DNA of 57,971 nt from Verrucomicrobiota bacterium (lineage in GTDB: Bacteria > Verrucomicrobiota > Verrucomicrobiia > Opitutales > Opitutaceae), in the NCBI GenBank assembly GCA_014584295.1, contig JACTNC010000009.1, forward strand, positions 1 through 57,971, given 5' to 3'. The notes beneath the pieces are model-generated. The model made no database searches and was not told where the DNA came from. It saw only the letters and a list, made by a program, of their open reading frames with translations. The translations under genes and the position numbers were made by a program. Shown piece after piece: positions 42,028-51,505 of this stretch. Positions within the stretch are counted from its first letter, which is position 1, and each line of letters starts with the position of its first letter.

Positions 42028-43530
42028 CTAACGCCTGGGTGACTGAGACTTGGCGCCGGCTTTGCCCTGTACGGCCGCGTTCATCTTTGATCTCCAAACC
42101 TGTACGGCGGCCCATTCGGAGCTCGTCGCATGAAGGGGATCGAAGCGGCTGGGATCGAAGTCAATATAGAGCTCCTTGTAGCGCACGGGGTCAAAATCCG
42201 GATTCGGTTTGTTCGATTGCGCTGCAATCGCAGTACGCCAATCGGCGAGAGTGCGGCGCATTGCTGCCACCCGCTCCGGATATCTCGCGGCCAAATTTTT
42301 CTTCTCAGCGATGTCATCTGAGAGAAGATATAATTCGGGCGCAGCGGGGGCGTCGTAGTACTCGATGAATTTCCAGTTGCCTTCGCGAACCGCCCCACCC
42401 GGACGCCCACCCTGGTTGTTGTAGTGTGGGAAGTGCCAAAGGAAGGTCTGATCTGGCGGGGTGCCGGAGCCCTTGAGAACGGAGGCGAAGGAACCTGCGT
42501 CCAATCCCGGGGGTGTCGGTTGGCCCGCGAGTTCAAGAAGTGTCGGGATCCAGCCGGTATTGATGATTGGTGTGTCGACTGTGACGCCGGCAGCGAGGTG
42601 TCCGGGCCAGCGGACGATGAGGGGAATGCGCAATCCGCCCTCGTAAAGGTATCCCTTGCCTGCGCGATAGGGCGTGTTGTGCGTCACTCGATGATGCACG
42701 CCTTCCGGCACATGCAGGCCGCCATTGTCGGAAGTGAAGACCACGATCGTATTTTCCCTTAGGTGCAGCGCGTCGAGTTTGGCGAGTAACTGGCCGACAG
42801 CCTTGTCCATCGATGAAATGACTGCGGCATAGACAGGCTCGAAGGCGTCCCTGTGTGCGGCCGTCTGCTCGGGAGTGGCCGCGTACGGAATGTGCGGCGT
42901 GTAGTGCGCGAGGTAGAGCAGGAAGGGTTGGCTGCGGTGCTCTTCCAGGAATTGTTCGGCGGAACGGGTCAGGCCAAATTCGCCCTTGCTGCCTTCCGTG
43001 GCGGAGGGCTTGGTGTTATTGGGCCCACCCCGCACGGCGTCGAAGCCGTGTTCGGCCGGTCCATAGCCCTTGCCGCCGATGTGCCATTTGCCGATCGCCG
43101 CGGTGACATACCCGGCTTCCTTGAAATAGCGGGCCATCGATTTTTCGCTCAGATCCACCTCCTGTCTGATGATGGGATGCAGCAGTTTCTGGGCGGGAGA
43201 ATTGGCCCGACCGGGAAGGTAGGTTGTGAGATGAAGTCGCGCGGGCGTCTTGCCCGTGAGCAGACCCGCGCGTGAGGGCGAGCAGATGGGCTGTGCACAA
43301 TAGGCGTTCGTGAACCGCATGCCTTCGCGCGCCAGTTGATCGAGGTGGGGAGTCTGATGATCCTGTCGACCGTAGCAGTGCAGATCGTTGATGCCGAGAT
43401 CGTCGCACAGGATGAAGACGATGTTGGGGCGATCTGAAGGTGCCGCATGGATGGCAGCACCTCCGATGAGGAGCGCCATCGACGTTGCTGCTGTGCGAAG
43501 TATCCTGGAGCAGTTTGCGAGGAAGGTCAT
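42028..43530 (-). CDS. Type I sulfatase (exported)
   Basis: A signal peptide (ATSMALLIGGAAIHA) is followed by IVFILCDDLGINDLHCYGR and the formylglycine precursor motif C83-SPSRAGLLTGK. Further marks are VTAAIGKWHIGGKGYGPAEHG, FTSDNGGLHVPEG and YLYEGGLRIPLIVRWPGH. About 500 residues, complete. It starts 4 bp after the stop of the upstream esterase gene, so the pair is one operon, suited to sulfated and acetylated polysaccharide. Maturation would need an enzyme not in the window. Confidence 0.88.
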   Translation of the reverse strand: MTFLANCSRILRTAATSMALLIGGAAIHAAPSDRPNIVFILCDDLGINDLHCYGRQDHQTPHLDQLAREGMRFTNAYCAQPICSPSRAGLLTGKTPARLHLTTYLPGRANSPAQKLLHPIIRQEVDLSEKSMARYFKEAGYVTAAIGKWHIGGKGYGPAEHGFDAVRGGPNNTKPSATEGSKGEFGLTRSAEQFLEEHRSQPFLLYLAHYTPHIPYAATPEQTAAHRDAFEPVYAAVISSMDKAVGQLLAKLDALHLRENTIVVFTSDNGGLHVPEGVHHRVTHNTPYRAGKGYLYEGGLRIPLIVRWPGHLAAGVTVDTPIINTGWIPTLLELAGQPTPPGLDAGSFASVLKGSGTPPDQTFLWHFPHYNNQGGRPGGAVREGNWKFIEYYDAPAAPELYLLSDDIAEKKNLAARYPERVAAMRRTLADWRTAIAAQSNKPNPDFDPVRYKELYIDFDPSRFDPLHATSSEWAAVQVWRSKMNAAVQGKAGAKSQSPRR

Positions 43531-43534
43531 GGGT

Positions 43535-45640
43535 TCAAAGGGTTGAAGCGGTGGCATCGGCTGCGGCGGGATCGATCTGGCGCAGTCCCTTGGATTCGAG
43601 TTCGCGATAGATGTCAGGCAAGTCGAACCGGGTGAGGACAGCGGGCACAAAGGACGAGAGCGGCCAGCGGTAGGTTTCCGACTCCGCCACCTCACTGTAG
43701 CTGCGCAGGGCGTGGCGAAGGGTGACCTGCTTCACGCCATCATGCAGCAAGGCCGCAAAGCTGCCAGGGATGGTGCCCTCGCCTCTCGCAACGAGGTGAA
43801 TCTCCCGGTGTCCGTTGGCCTGCAGCCAGTCGAGCACCCGCAGGACGTCGAAGGTTCGTTGACCGGCCATGGGACGGTCGAACATCAGGCCGAGGCCCGA
43901 GTGGAAATAGTCGATGCCGCCCTTTCCCGCGAACTCGGGCGTACTGAGCTGAGGCTTCGTGTCTCCGATCCCGCGCGGTTCGCAGGCAAATAGAGCGGTA
44001 CCCTTTGGCTGCGTCGTTAGGAGATCACGCAACCAGGCGTCGTCTCGAAGCTCACCGTCCGCGGTCTTGTGAGCAACGTAAAGCAATGCGCGTTCGGGAC
44101 CGCGCGGCACGCGTGAAAGCAGCGACGGCTCGCTGAGGCGAATGCACAGGACCGCCATGCCAGGTTCGGTTTCGAGAATGTAGTTTGCAGAATGCGCCGT
44201 GATGTATCCACGGTTGCCCGGGCTGCGCATGATCCGATAGTCGGCGACACCTTTGCGCGTCGGGAGTTTCAAGGCATCCGTGAGCACATCCTTGAGTTCC
44301 TGGCCGCGCAGGGTTCTGCGGGATTTTCCGAGGCGCTGGGATTTTTCACGGACAAAATCAAAGGAGCTGTGAAACGGCTTTTCTGCGATCTGGCCACGCT
44401 GGGTGCAGCGAAGGGTGTCATCCGTTTCGAGCTTGAGCGCAGGTTCCTTCTGTCCGGAGGCAGCGCCCGTCTGCCGGTTGAACCAGCCGTACATCGCCTC
44501 ACGATTCGCCAGATGGAAGCCGTGCGGATCCGGGCCCAGAAAGGAACTGAAGTTGTCCTCCGCGCCCAGCAGCGTGTAGAGATGCTTCAATCTCCGGGCG
44601 GCTTCCTCAAATCCGCGCGCATCGAAGAAGTCGCGTTCCTGTCCAAGGATACGCACCGGTTTGGGCGCCATTGCCGCGATGAAGTCGGAGTGGTCGAGTC
44701 CCAGTGCAAGTATATGCCAGGGGTATTGTTCGGCGTCCTGGGATTCCTCGTTCTCGATGTTTCTGCGCAGTGTGGTGACGAAGCAGCTCGGTGCGGCCAT
44801 CGTGAACCGGGGCTCGATGCCGCAGAGCCAGGTGGCCTGTGTGCCACCGCCTGAATTTCCCGTGACACCGACATGCCGCGGATCGACCTCGGGGCGTGAC
44901 AACAGGTAGTCCAGAGCGCGAATGCCGTCCCACGCAAACCAGGCGGGCTGATTTTCATCGACCAGGGTCATGCGGTTGCCGACGTAGATATGCTCAACCG
45001 TGTTGATTCCATGACTGGGTTCGAGCGAAGGCGTGGTGTGCTGCAGACGCTCCCCTTGTCCAACGGGGTCGAAGATGAGGACAACATAACCCTGGCGCGC
45101 GAGTCCCTGGGCAAACGACTGATAGGGAGCAGCGGCTTTTCCGTTGGAGGAATGGCCGCAGGTGCCGACCACTCCCGGAAGCGGACCGTTCCGGCCGGTT
45201 GGCACGTAGAGATTTGCCGTCACCGGGAAATTCGGGCGACTGTCGAAGATGACGTTCTCGATCGTATAGCCGTCACGCCGATGCGTGGCCGTGATGCGCG
45301 CATTGAGCGGGTTTCTTTCGGGAAAGGGTCCAAAACAACGACGAATTTTCTCGCGCACCTCGGCGACATAGCGCTCCGCATCGGCTCGCGTGCGCAGCGC
45401 CGCACGTCGGGCATCGGCCTCGCGCTCCGCAGCGCGGATCAGTTGCACGTAGTATTCCTGGACGGCCCGCGGAAACCGGTTGAACGGGACGAGCGGAGCC
45501 TTCGGAGCGGCTGCCGCCGCCGGTGCGGCCCGCTTTGCGGGCTCGGCGGCGAACAGCGATTCGCCGGTTGAGCGGAAAAGAAGGCCACCGGCGGTGGCCA
45601 GGCCGGCGTTGCGAAGCAGTTTGCGGCGGGAGAGAGGCAT
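43535..45640 (-). CDS. Exported alpha/beta-hydrolase (acetylxylan/glucuronoyl esterase-like)
   Basis: The Tat-type signal SRRKLLRNAGLATAGG is followed by an Ala/Lys/Pro-rich linker. A hydrolase domain (about 110-380) has the pattern of carbohydrate esterases: NLYVPTG, PLPGVVGTCGHSSNG, YVVLIFDPVGQGER, nucleophile S263 in GVTGNSGGGTQAT, and PHGFHLANREAMYGWF with the His. A second, degenerate alpha/beta-hydrolase-like region at the C-terminus (around AFVPAVL) has GEG where a GxSxG motif would be, so it is probably inactive. It is cotranscribed with the sulfatase. Substrate is inferred only. Confidence 0.8.
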   Translation of the reverse strand: MPLSRRKLLRNAGLATAGGLLFRSTGESLFAAEPAKRAAPAAAAAPKAPLVPFNRFPRAVQEYYVQLIRAAEREADARRAALRTRADAERYVAEVREKIRRCFGPFPERNPLNARITATHRRDGYTIENVIFDSRPNFPVTANLYVPTGRNGPLPGVVGTCGHSSNGKAAAPYQSFAQGLARQGYVVLIFDPVGQGERLQHTTPSLEPSHGINTVEHIYVGNRMTLVDENQPAWFAWDGIRALDYLLSRPEVDPRHVGVTGNSGGGTQATWLCGIEPRFTMAAPSCFVTTLRRNIENEESQDAEQYPWHILALGLDHSDFIAAMAPKPVRILGQERDFFDARGFEEAARRLKHLYTLLGAEDNFSSFLGPDPHGFHLANREAMYGWFNRQTGAASGQKEPALKLETDDTLRCTQRGQIAEKPFHSSFDFVREKSQRLGKSRRTLRGQELKDVLTDALKLPTRKGVADYRIMRSPGNRGYITAHSANYILETEPGMAVLCIRLSEPSLLSRVPRGPERALLYVAHKTADGELRDDAWLRDLLTTQPKGTALFACEPRGIGDTKPQLSTPEFAGKGGIDYFHSGLGLMFDRPMAGQRTFDVLRVLDWLQANGHREIHLVARGEGTIPGSFAALLHDGVKQVTLRHALRSYSEVAESETYRWPLSSFVPAVLTRFDLPDIYRELESKGLRQIDPAAADATASTL

Positions 45641-45824
45641 GATGAAAGGTTGGGCGGGTTAATAATGACGAATGGCAAAGGGGTTAGGTTGCCACGCAAA
45701 TTTCCTGGGAATCGAGCAGCGTCCCGGTTCCAACAGGGCATGACAGGATGGATCGCCGTGGAAATCTTTTGCTCAGCGAACGTTAACGGATGGGATGCGC
45801 GGCGTTGCCGTGCGGGACGCGATC

Positions 45825-45851
45825 CCGGGCACGACGGAGCGTGCCCCTCCC
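45825..45851 (+). repeat. REP-like palindromic element, copy 2
   Basis: The same GGGCACG-N6-CGTGCCC hairpin with CTCCC tail, loop ACGGAG. It shares the longer left flank CGATCCCGGGCACGACG with the copy at 57912. The surrounding 390 bp between the esterase and nupC-like genes (45641-46031) hold no convincing gene; an open frame from 45795 is leader to the transporter. Confidence 0.75.
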
Positions 45852-46031
45852 GCGGGGGCGAAAGGCAAGGTGAAGCGAGAGGATCAGCCCGGAGGAAGGC
45901 TCCGTGGATGTTGCTGGCAATCGCAAGCGCGCGAAACGCCTTTTTCCGCCCTGTTCTGCAAGCGGATCGAGACACGTGCGTTCTCGCTCGCCGGCGCTGC
46001 CGGGTTTGCCAAGCTCGTTACCTATTTCCCC

Positions 46032-47333
46032 ATGGAGACATTCTCCCACCTTTGGCGAGGCCTGCTTGGCATCGCTGCGTTCATCGGCATCGCCTGCCTG
46101 TGCAGTGAAAACCGTCGCGCGATCCCTTGGAGGCTTGTGGGTGCGGGCTTTCTTTTCCAGGTCGCCTGCGGAGTGCTCGTGCTCCGGGTCGATTTTGTGC
46201 GATCCACCGTGGATGCAGTGGGCAACATGTTTGTTGCCATCCTCGACTTCAATCGCGCGGGGTCGCAATTCCTCTTTGGCTCGCTTGTCACCGATACAAA
46301 ATCCTTCGGCTATCTTTTCGCCTTCAACGTCCTGCCGACGATCGTCTTTTTCTCCGCACTGACCTCGCTGCTTTTTTATCTGGGGATCCTGCAGCGGATC
46401 GTGCTGGCGTTTGCGTGGATGATGTCTCGGACCATGAAGCTGTCGGGTGCGGAGAGCCTGAGCGCCTCCGCGAACATCTTTTTGGGACAGACTGAGGCGC
46501 CGCTGCTGATCAAACCCTACCTTGAGGGGATGAGCCGGTCGGAGATGCTCGCTGTCATGGTCGGAGGCATGGCCAACATCGCAGGTGCCGTGCTGGTCGC
46601 CTACATCGGCATGCTCGGCGGGGAGGATCCCGTGCAGCGGTTGCTGTTCGCCAAGCACCTGATCACCGCGTCGATCATGTCGGCCCCCGCGTCGCTCTAT
46701 ATCGCCAAAATCATGATTCCGCAGACGGCCGAGGTGGATCAGACGCTCGTGATTCCCAAGGAGAAGATCGGGGCAAACGCGCTTGAGGCGGTGGCCAACG
46801 GCACGACGGATGGCGTGAAGCTCGCGGTAAATGTCGGTGCCATGCTGCTGGTGTTCACGGCGTTCATCGCATTGTTCAATGCGATTCTGGCTTCCGGCAT
46901 TCGCGGATGGACCGGTCTCAACGCATGGATCTCGGGTCACACGGAGGGACGCTACGCGGAACTCTCGCTGCAGTACATCATGGGCGTGGTATTCGCGCCC
47001 GTGGCCTGGCTGATGGGAATCGACCCGGGGTCCCTGACGACTGCCGGTCAGGTCATCGGCGAGAAGACGATCCTCAATGAGTTCTATGCCTACGGCACGC
47101 TCGGCAAACTCATCCAGGGAGGCAGCCTTCCTGATGTGCGGGCACAGGTGATCCTGACCTATGCGCTGTGCGGATTCGCCAACATCGCCTCCATCGGCAT
47201 CCTGATCGGCGGCATCGGCACGCTTGCGCCCAACCAGAGATCGACACTGGCCCGGCTGGGCGTGAAGGCACTTATCGGCGGCAGCCTGTGCTGCTTCATT
47301 GGCGCGTCGATCGCGGGCATCCTGGTCAAGTGA
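46032..47333 (+). CDS. NupC-family concentrative nucleoside transporter
   Basis: CNT-family symporters import nucleosides with H+ or Na+. The 433 residues have about ten hydrophobic segments and the family motifs SASANIFLGQTEAPLLIKPYL, GGMANIAGAVLVAYIGMLGG, LITASIMSAPASLYIAKIMIPQ, IGEKTILNEFYAYG, ILTYALCGFANIASIGILIGGIG and LGVKALIGGSLC. The ATG at 46032 is at the first membrane helix; the upstream in-frame stretch includes a REP-like element and looks non-coding. Confidence 0.88.
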   Translation: METFSHLWRGLLGIAAFIGIACLCSENRRAIPWRLVGAGFLFQVACGVLVLRVDFVRSTVDAVGNMFVAILDFNRAGSQFLFGSLVTDTKSFGYLFAFNVLPTIVFFSALTSLLFYLGILQRIVLAFAWMMSRTMKLSGAESLSASANIFLGQTEAPLLIKPYLEGMSRSEMLAVMVGGMANIAGAVLVAYIGMLGGEDPVQRLLFAKHLITASIMSAPASLYIAKIMIPQTAEVDQTLVIPKEKIGANALEAVANGTTDGVKLAVNVGAMLLVFTAFIALFNAILASGIRGWTGLNAWISGHTEGRYAELSLQYIMGVVFAPVAWLMGIDPGSLTTAGQVIGEKTILNEFYAYGTLGKLIQGGSLPDVRAQVILTYALCGFANIASIGILIGGIGTLAPNQRSTLARLGVKALIGGSLCCFIGASIAGILVK

Positions 47334-47371
47334 CCGGCTGCGCGACGAGGTGAGACGCCCGAGGTATCGTG

Positions 47372-48835
47372 TCAGGCGAGGACGCCCTTGACGACCTTGC
47401 CGTGAACATCGGTCAGGCGAAACTGTCGGCCTTGGAAACGGTAGGTCAGACGCTCGTGATCGATGCCGAGCAGGTGCAGCACGGTGGCCTGCCAGTCGTG
47501 CACATGGACCGGATCGTTGACAACCCGGTAGCTGAAATCGTCGGTTGAGCCGTAGGCGATGCCGGGCTTTACGCCACCTCCGGCCATCCAGATGGTATAG
47601 GCCGTGCCCAGGTGATCGCGGCCGTAGGCGGGTCGCGTCACGTCGCCCTGCACAAAGACCGTGCGCCCGAACTCGCCTGCAAAGATGACAAGGGTGTCAT
47701 CCAGCAGACCGCGCTCCTTTAAATCCTGGACGAGCGCGGCGGACGGCTGATCGGTGTCCTGGCACTGGATGGCGAGCTGGGTCGGCAGGTTATTGTGCTG
47801 GTCCCATCCGCTGTGCATAAGCTGGATAAATCGCACACCGCGTTCGGCGAGCCGTCGCGCCAGCAGGCAGTTGCGCGCATAGCTGCCCGCGCGGTGCACG
47901 TCGGGCCCGTAGCGTTCGAGCACGTGCGGGGGCTCCTTGGTCAGGTCGAGCAGGCCCGGAACGCTTGCCTGCATTTTGAATGCCATTTCGTACTGGGCGA
48001 TGCGGGTTTCGATTTCCGGGTCGGCCTGCTTCTCAAACTGGTGCGCGTTCATCGCGGCGATGTCATCGAGCAGGGTCCGCTTTTGTGCGCGATCGAGACC
48101 CGGTGCGTCGTTGAGGTACAGGACGGGTTCCCCTTCGCTGCGAAGTCGAACGCCCTGGAACTTTGACGGAATGAAGCCGCTGCCCCAGTAGTGCTCGTAG
48201 AACAACTGTCCGCAGGTCTTCTGCTGGTCGGCGGAGGTCAGCACGACAAATGCAGGAAGGTCCTCCGCATCGGATCCAAGCCCGTAGGTGAGCCATGCAC
48301 CCATCGAGGGCCGGCCGGGAATGGGAGAACCCGTCAGGCAGAAGGTGACACCGGGAGCGTGGTTCACGGACTCGGTGTGCATGGAATGGATGAAGCAGAG
48401 TTCGTCGGAAATGGCGCCGGTATGCGGCAGAAGCTCGCTTAGCCAGCGTCCGCATTTCGCGTATTGTTTGAACGGCTTGATCGACGGAAGAATGGGAAAC
48501 TTCTTCTGTCCGGATGTCATGGTGGACAGCCGTGCCGAACTCCGGACCGACTCCGGGAGTTCCTGCAGGCGCATTTTTTCGAGGAGCGGTTTGTGGTCGA
48601 AGAGGTCCACCTGGGACGGCGCTCCACCCTGCCAGAGCAGGATGACGCGTTTGGCTTTTGGCGTAAAATGGGGAAGTCCTGGAAGCGCTGCGCTCTTTGC
48701 GGTGCCATTCGCGATTGCTCCGAATGCGGGTCGAGTCAGCAGCGATGCGAGCGCTGCGGTACCGATGCCTGTTGCGGTGCGACCGAAAAACTGGCGGCGG
48801 GTGAGATGAAGATGATTTTCCGAAAGAGGGTTCAT
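47372..48835 (-). CDS. DUF1501 family exported protein (sulfatase-like fold)
   Basis: A Tat signal (TRRQFFGRTATGIGTAALASLL) precedes a DUF1501 domain: AKRVILLWQGGAPSQVDLFDHKP, GRWLSELLPHTGAISDELCFI, VNHAPGVTFCLTGSPIPGRPSMGAWLTYGLG, IQLMHSGWDQHNNLP and VIFAGEFGRTVF. The family is abundant in planctomycetes and verrucomicrobia and distantly related to alkaline-phosphatase/sulfatase folds; function is not established. Its start overlaps the stop of the DUF1549/DUF1553 gene by 4 bp. Confidence 0.88.
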   Translation of the reverse strand: MNPLSENHLHLTRRQFFGRTATGIGTAALASLLTRPAFGAIANGTAKSAALPGLPHFTPKAKRVILLWQGGAPSQVDLFDHKPLLEKMRLQELPESVRSSARLSTMTSGQKKFPILPSIKPFKQYAKCGRWLSELLPHTGAISDELCFIHSMHTESVNHAPGVTFCLTGSPIPGRPSMGAWLTYGLGSDAEDLPAFVVLTSADQQKTCGQLFYEHYWGSGFIPSKFQGVRLRSEGEPVLYLNDAPGLDRAQKRTLLDDIAAMNAHQFEKQADPEIETRIAQYEMAFKMQASVPGLLDLTKEPPHVLERYGPDVHRAGSYARNCLLARRLAERGVRFIQLMHSGWDQHNNLPTQLAIQCQDTDQPSAALVQDLKERGLLDDTLVIFAGEFGRTVFVQGDVTRPAYGRDHLGTAYTIWMAGGGVKPGIAYGSTDDFSYRVVNDPVHVHDWQATVLHLLGIDHERLTYRFQGRQFRLTDVHGKVVKGVLA

Positions 48836-51363
48836 GATTTGGTCAGGGCTTCATCGAGGTTGAGGATGGCGAGGCAGAGTGCCGCATAGGCCGCGTGTTC
48901 AGCGGGATCGATCGACGCGTCCACAGGGCTTTCTCCTGCGGAAAGGAATGTGTGGGCTGCGGGCGCATCGGCGCGGAAACGCTTCCGTTGTTTCTCCAGA
49001 GAGGCACGAAGCAGCTTGATTTCCGTCGAATCGGGATACCGCCCGAGCACGGTGCGGAAGGCCAGCCGGATCCGGCCGGTCGCGCTGCGTCCGCCGGTGT
49101 GGATGACGTGGGCGGCCAGCACGCGCGCGGCCTCGACGTAGGTGGGGTCGTTGAGTGTCGTAAGCGCGTGCAACGGCGTGCTGGTGAGCGTCGTGCGCAC
49201 CGTGCAGGTATTGCGCGACGAGGCGTTGAAGATGTTGGCGGGGGCTACGGTGCGACGCCAGAAGGTGTAGAGGCTGCGGCGATAGAGATCGGCGCCGTGC
49301 GATTGGGGATAGGTGAAGTCGCGCTCCTTGGTGATGGCGAGCACACCCCAGATGTCCGCGGGCTGGTAGGGGTACACGGGCTTGCCGCCGAGCTTGTTGA
49401 CCAGCAGTCCGCTTGCAGCGAGTGCCTGGTCACGAATCAGCATGGCAGGCAGGCGGAAACGCGCGCCCCGGGCAAATAGGCGGTTTTCCGGATCGCGTTC
49501 GTTCAGCAAGACGGTCGATTTCGAACTCTGGCGATAGGTGGCGCTGGTCACGATCAGGCGATGCAGCGCCTTCGTATTCCATCCGCCATCGCGATATTCC
49601 GCGGCCAGCCAGTCCAGCAAGGCGCGGTGTACGGGCGGCTCACCTTGAACACCGAAGTCCTCGCTTGTTTTCAGCAATCCGAGTCCGAAGAAGGTCTGCC
49701 AGTGGCGATTGACGATGACGCGCGCGGTGAGCGGCTGTTCCGGACTGACGAGCCATTGGGCAAGGCCAAGGCGATTGCGAGGTGTGCCGGGTGGCAGGGG
49801 CGGAAGAAACTCTGGCGTGGCGAATTCCACTTTCGCGCGAGGAGATTCATAGTTGCCGCGATCGAGAATAAAAGTGTCCCGATGAGGTCCATCCTCCATC
49901 ACCATCACCCGCGGACGATCATCGTTTTTCAGTCCATCCAATTCCTCAAATTCTGCAGCGAGCGCCGGGTCGATTTTTCTGAGACCCGTCTGAATGAAGC
50001 TGCGGCGCAACAGCGCGATCTGCGTCTGCGAGCGCTCTGTCGGAGGTGTCGGAATCGTTTTCTTTACGACAGCGTTTTCGAAATTCGGATCATCGAGCAC
50101 CTGCCGCTCCCACTCTGCCATCCAGACCTTGATTTTTGATTCTATCTCGGGGGAGTTCAGGCGTGCCTCGAGTGCGTCAATGCGCGCGAGCTGCTCGGGC
50201 GTGGCGAGATCGAGGATGGGCTTCGCAACGCGGATCTTGTAGGCCCCGCCGGAGACGATTCCGGTCTCAGGCACCTGATTGAAGGCGGCGAGCATCGCAT
50301 AGTAGTCCTTCTGCGAGATCGGGTCAAACTTGTGGTCATGGCACTGAGCGCAGGCCATTGTGAGGCCGAGCCAGTTGGTCGACGTCGTGTCGACGCGGTC
50401 GAAAAGGGCTACAAAGCGCTGCTCTTCAGGAATGGCGCCGCCTTCCCCGTTGAGGAGGTGATTGCGGTTGAATGCGGTGGCGATGCGCTGTTCGACCGTG
50501 GGATTCGGCAGAAGATCACCGGCGAGCTGCTCGATCGTGAACTGGTCGAATGGTTCGTTCGCATTCAGGGCATTCACGACCCAATCTCGCCAGATCCATT
50601 GGAAGGTGTCTCCGTCCTGCTGAAAGCCATTGGAATCCGCATAACGCGCCGCATCGAGCCAGGGCAATGCCATGCGTTCGCCGTAGCGCGGCGATGCCAG
50701 GAGACGGTCGACCACGCGTTCGTAGGCGCCTGGCTTTCGGTCCCGGAGAAACGCGTCGATCTCTGCCAGCGTCGGTGGAAGCCCGATGAGATCAAGCGTG
50801 ACGCGCCGGATGAGTGTTTCCCTCGACGCCTCGGGGGAGGGCGCGAGTTTTTCATGCTCGAGCTTTGCGAGCACAAACTGGTCGATGGGGTTGATGACCC
50901 AGCCACGCGCATGCACTGCCGGAGGATTGGGGCGCTCTATGCGGGTGAATGCCCAGTGGGGGGAAAAGGGCGCGCCTTCCTCGATCCAGCGGCGCAGGAG
51001 GCTTCGTTGTTCAGAGCTGAGGGAGCGATGAGATGTGCGTGGCGGCATCTGTACATCTTCCTCGTCGGAAAAGATCCGGTAGATCAGTTCGCTGTCGTCC
51101 GGCTTTCCGGGCACAATGGTGTCGCCTTTCCGCTGGCCCTCAAAGGTGTCCAGGCGGAGTTTCGCCTCGCGCTTGGCGGGATCCTGTCCGTGGCATTGAA
51201 AACAGTTCTCCGAGAGAATCGGCCGGATGTCCCGGGAGTAGTCGATCGACTCCACCGCCGGAAGAGACGCTGTCTGGAGAACGAAACTCATCAGGATGAC
51301 GATGCCCGCGCGAGACCAGGCCACGTGGCGGGATTGGAAGGCGGATACAGCGTCGTTCATCAT
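48832..51363 (-). CDS. PSD1 and planctomycete cytochrome c domain protein (DUF1549/DUF1553)
   Basis: Domains in order: a signal or anchor (RAGIVILMSFVLQTASLPA), a planctomycete-type cytochrome c domain with CFQCH, DUF1549 (WVINPIDQFVLAKLEHEKLAPSPEASR, RVTLDLIGLPPT, ARYADSNGFQQDGDTFQWIWRDWVV), a second heme-like motif CAQCHDHKFDP, and DUF1553 (RLGLAQWLVSPEQPLTARVIVNRHW, FGLGLLKTSEDFGVQGEPP, RNTCTVRTTLTSTPLHALTTLNDPTYVEAARVLA). The ATG at 51363 is followed by a second ATG; upstream codons look non-coding. The adjacent, overlapping DUF1501 gene is its usual partner. Confidence 0.87.
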   Translation of the reverse strand: MMNDAVSAFQSRHVAWSRAGIVILMSFVLQTASLPAVESIDYSRDIRPILSENCFQCHGQDPAKREAKLRLDTFEGQRKGDTIVPGKPDDSELIYRIFSDEEDVQMPPRTSHRSLSSEQRSLLRRWIEEGAPFSPHWAFTRIERPNPPAVHARGWVINPIDQFVLAKLEHEKLAPSPEASRETLIRRVTLDLIGLPPTLAEIDAFLRDRKPGAYERVVDRLLASPRYGERMALPWLDAARYADSNGFQQDGDTFQWIWRDWVVNALNANEPFDQFTIEQLAGDLLPNPTVEQRIATAFNRNHLLNGEGGAIPEEQRFVALFDRVDTTSTNWLGLTMACAQCHDHKFDPISQKDYYAMLAAFNQVPETGIVSGGAYKIRVAKPILDLATPEQLARIDALEARLNSPEIESKIKVWMAEWERQVLDDPNFENAVVKKTIPTPPTERSQTQIALLRRSFIQTGLRKIDPALAAEFEELDGLKNDDRPRVMVMEDGPHRDTFILDRGNYESPRAKVEFATPEFLPPLPPGTPRNRLGLAQWLVSPEQPLTARVIVNRHWQTFFGLGLLKTSEDFGVQGEPPVHRALLDWLAAEYRDGGWNTKALHRLIVTSATYRQSSKSTVLLNERDPENRLFARGARFRLPAMLIRDQALAASGLLVNKLGGKPVYPYQPADIWGVLAITKERDFTYPQSHGADLYRRSLYTFWRRTVAPANIFNASSRNTCTVRTTLTSTPLHALTTLNDPTYVEAARVLAAHVIHTGGRSATGRIRLAFRTVLGRYPDSTEIKLLRASLEKQRKRFRADAPAAHTFLSAGESPVDASIDPAEHAAYAALCLAILNLDEALTKS

Positions 51364-51505
51364 CACACGAAGGCAGGCCGGACCGAAGTAAACGTCCCGC
51401 GCGGGGGCAGCGTCTAGCGTCAAATCGTGATCTTGCGGGACAATTTTTGCACGGGGGTGAATTTTCATCGACTCGCGAACGTCGATGGCCGCGCAGGTGC
51501 GCTTC

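Noticed and set aside
45795..46031. N-terminal extension of the NupC-like gene
   Set aside because: The extra 79 codons cover a REP-like element and read as non-coding; the ATG at 46032 begins the first membrane helix.
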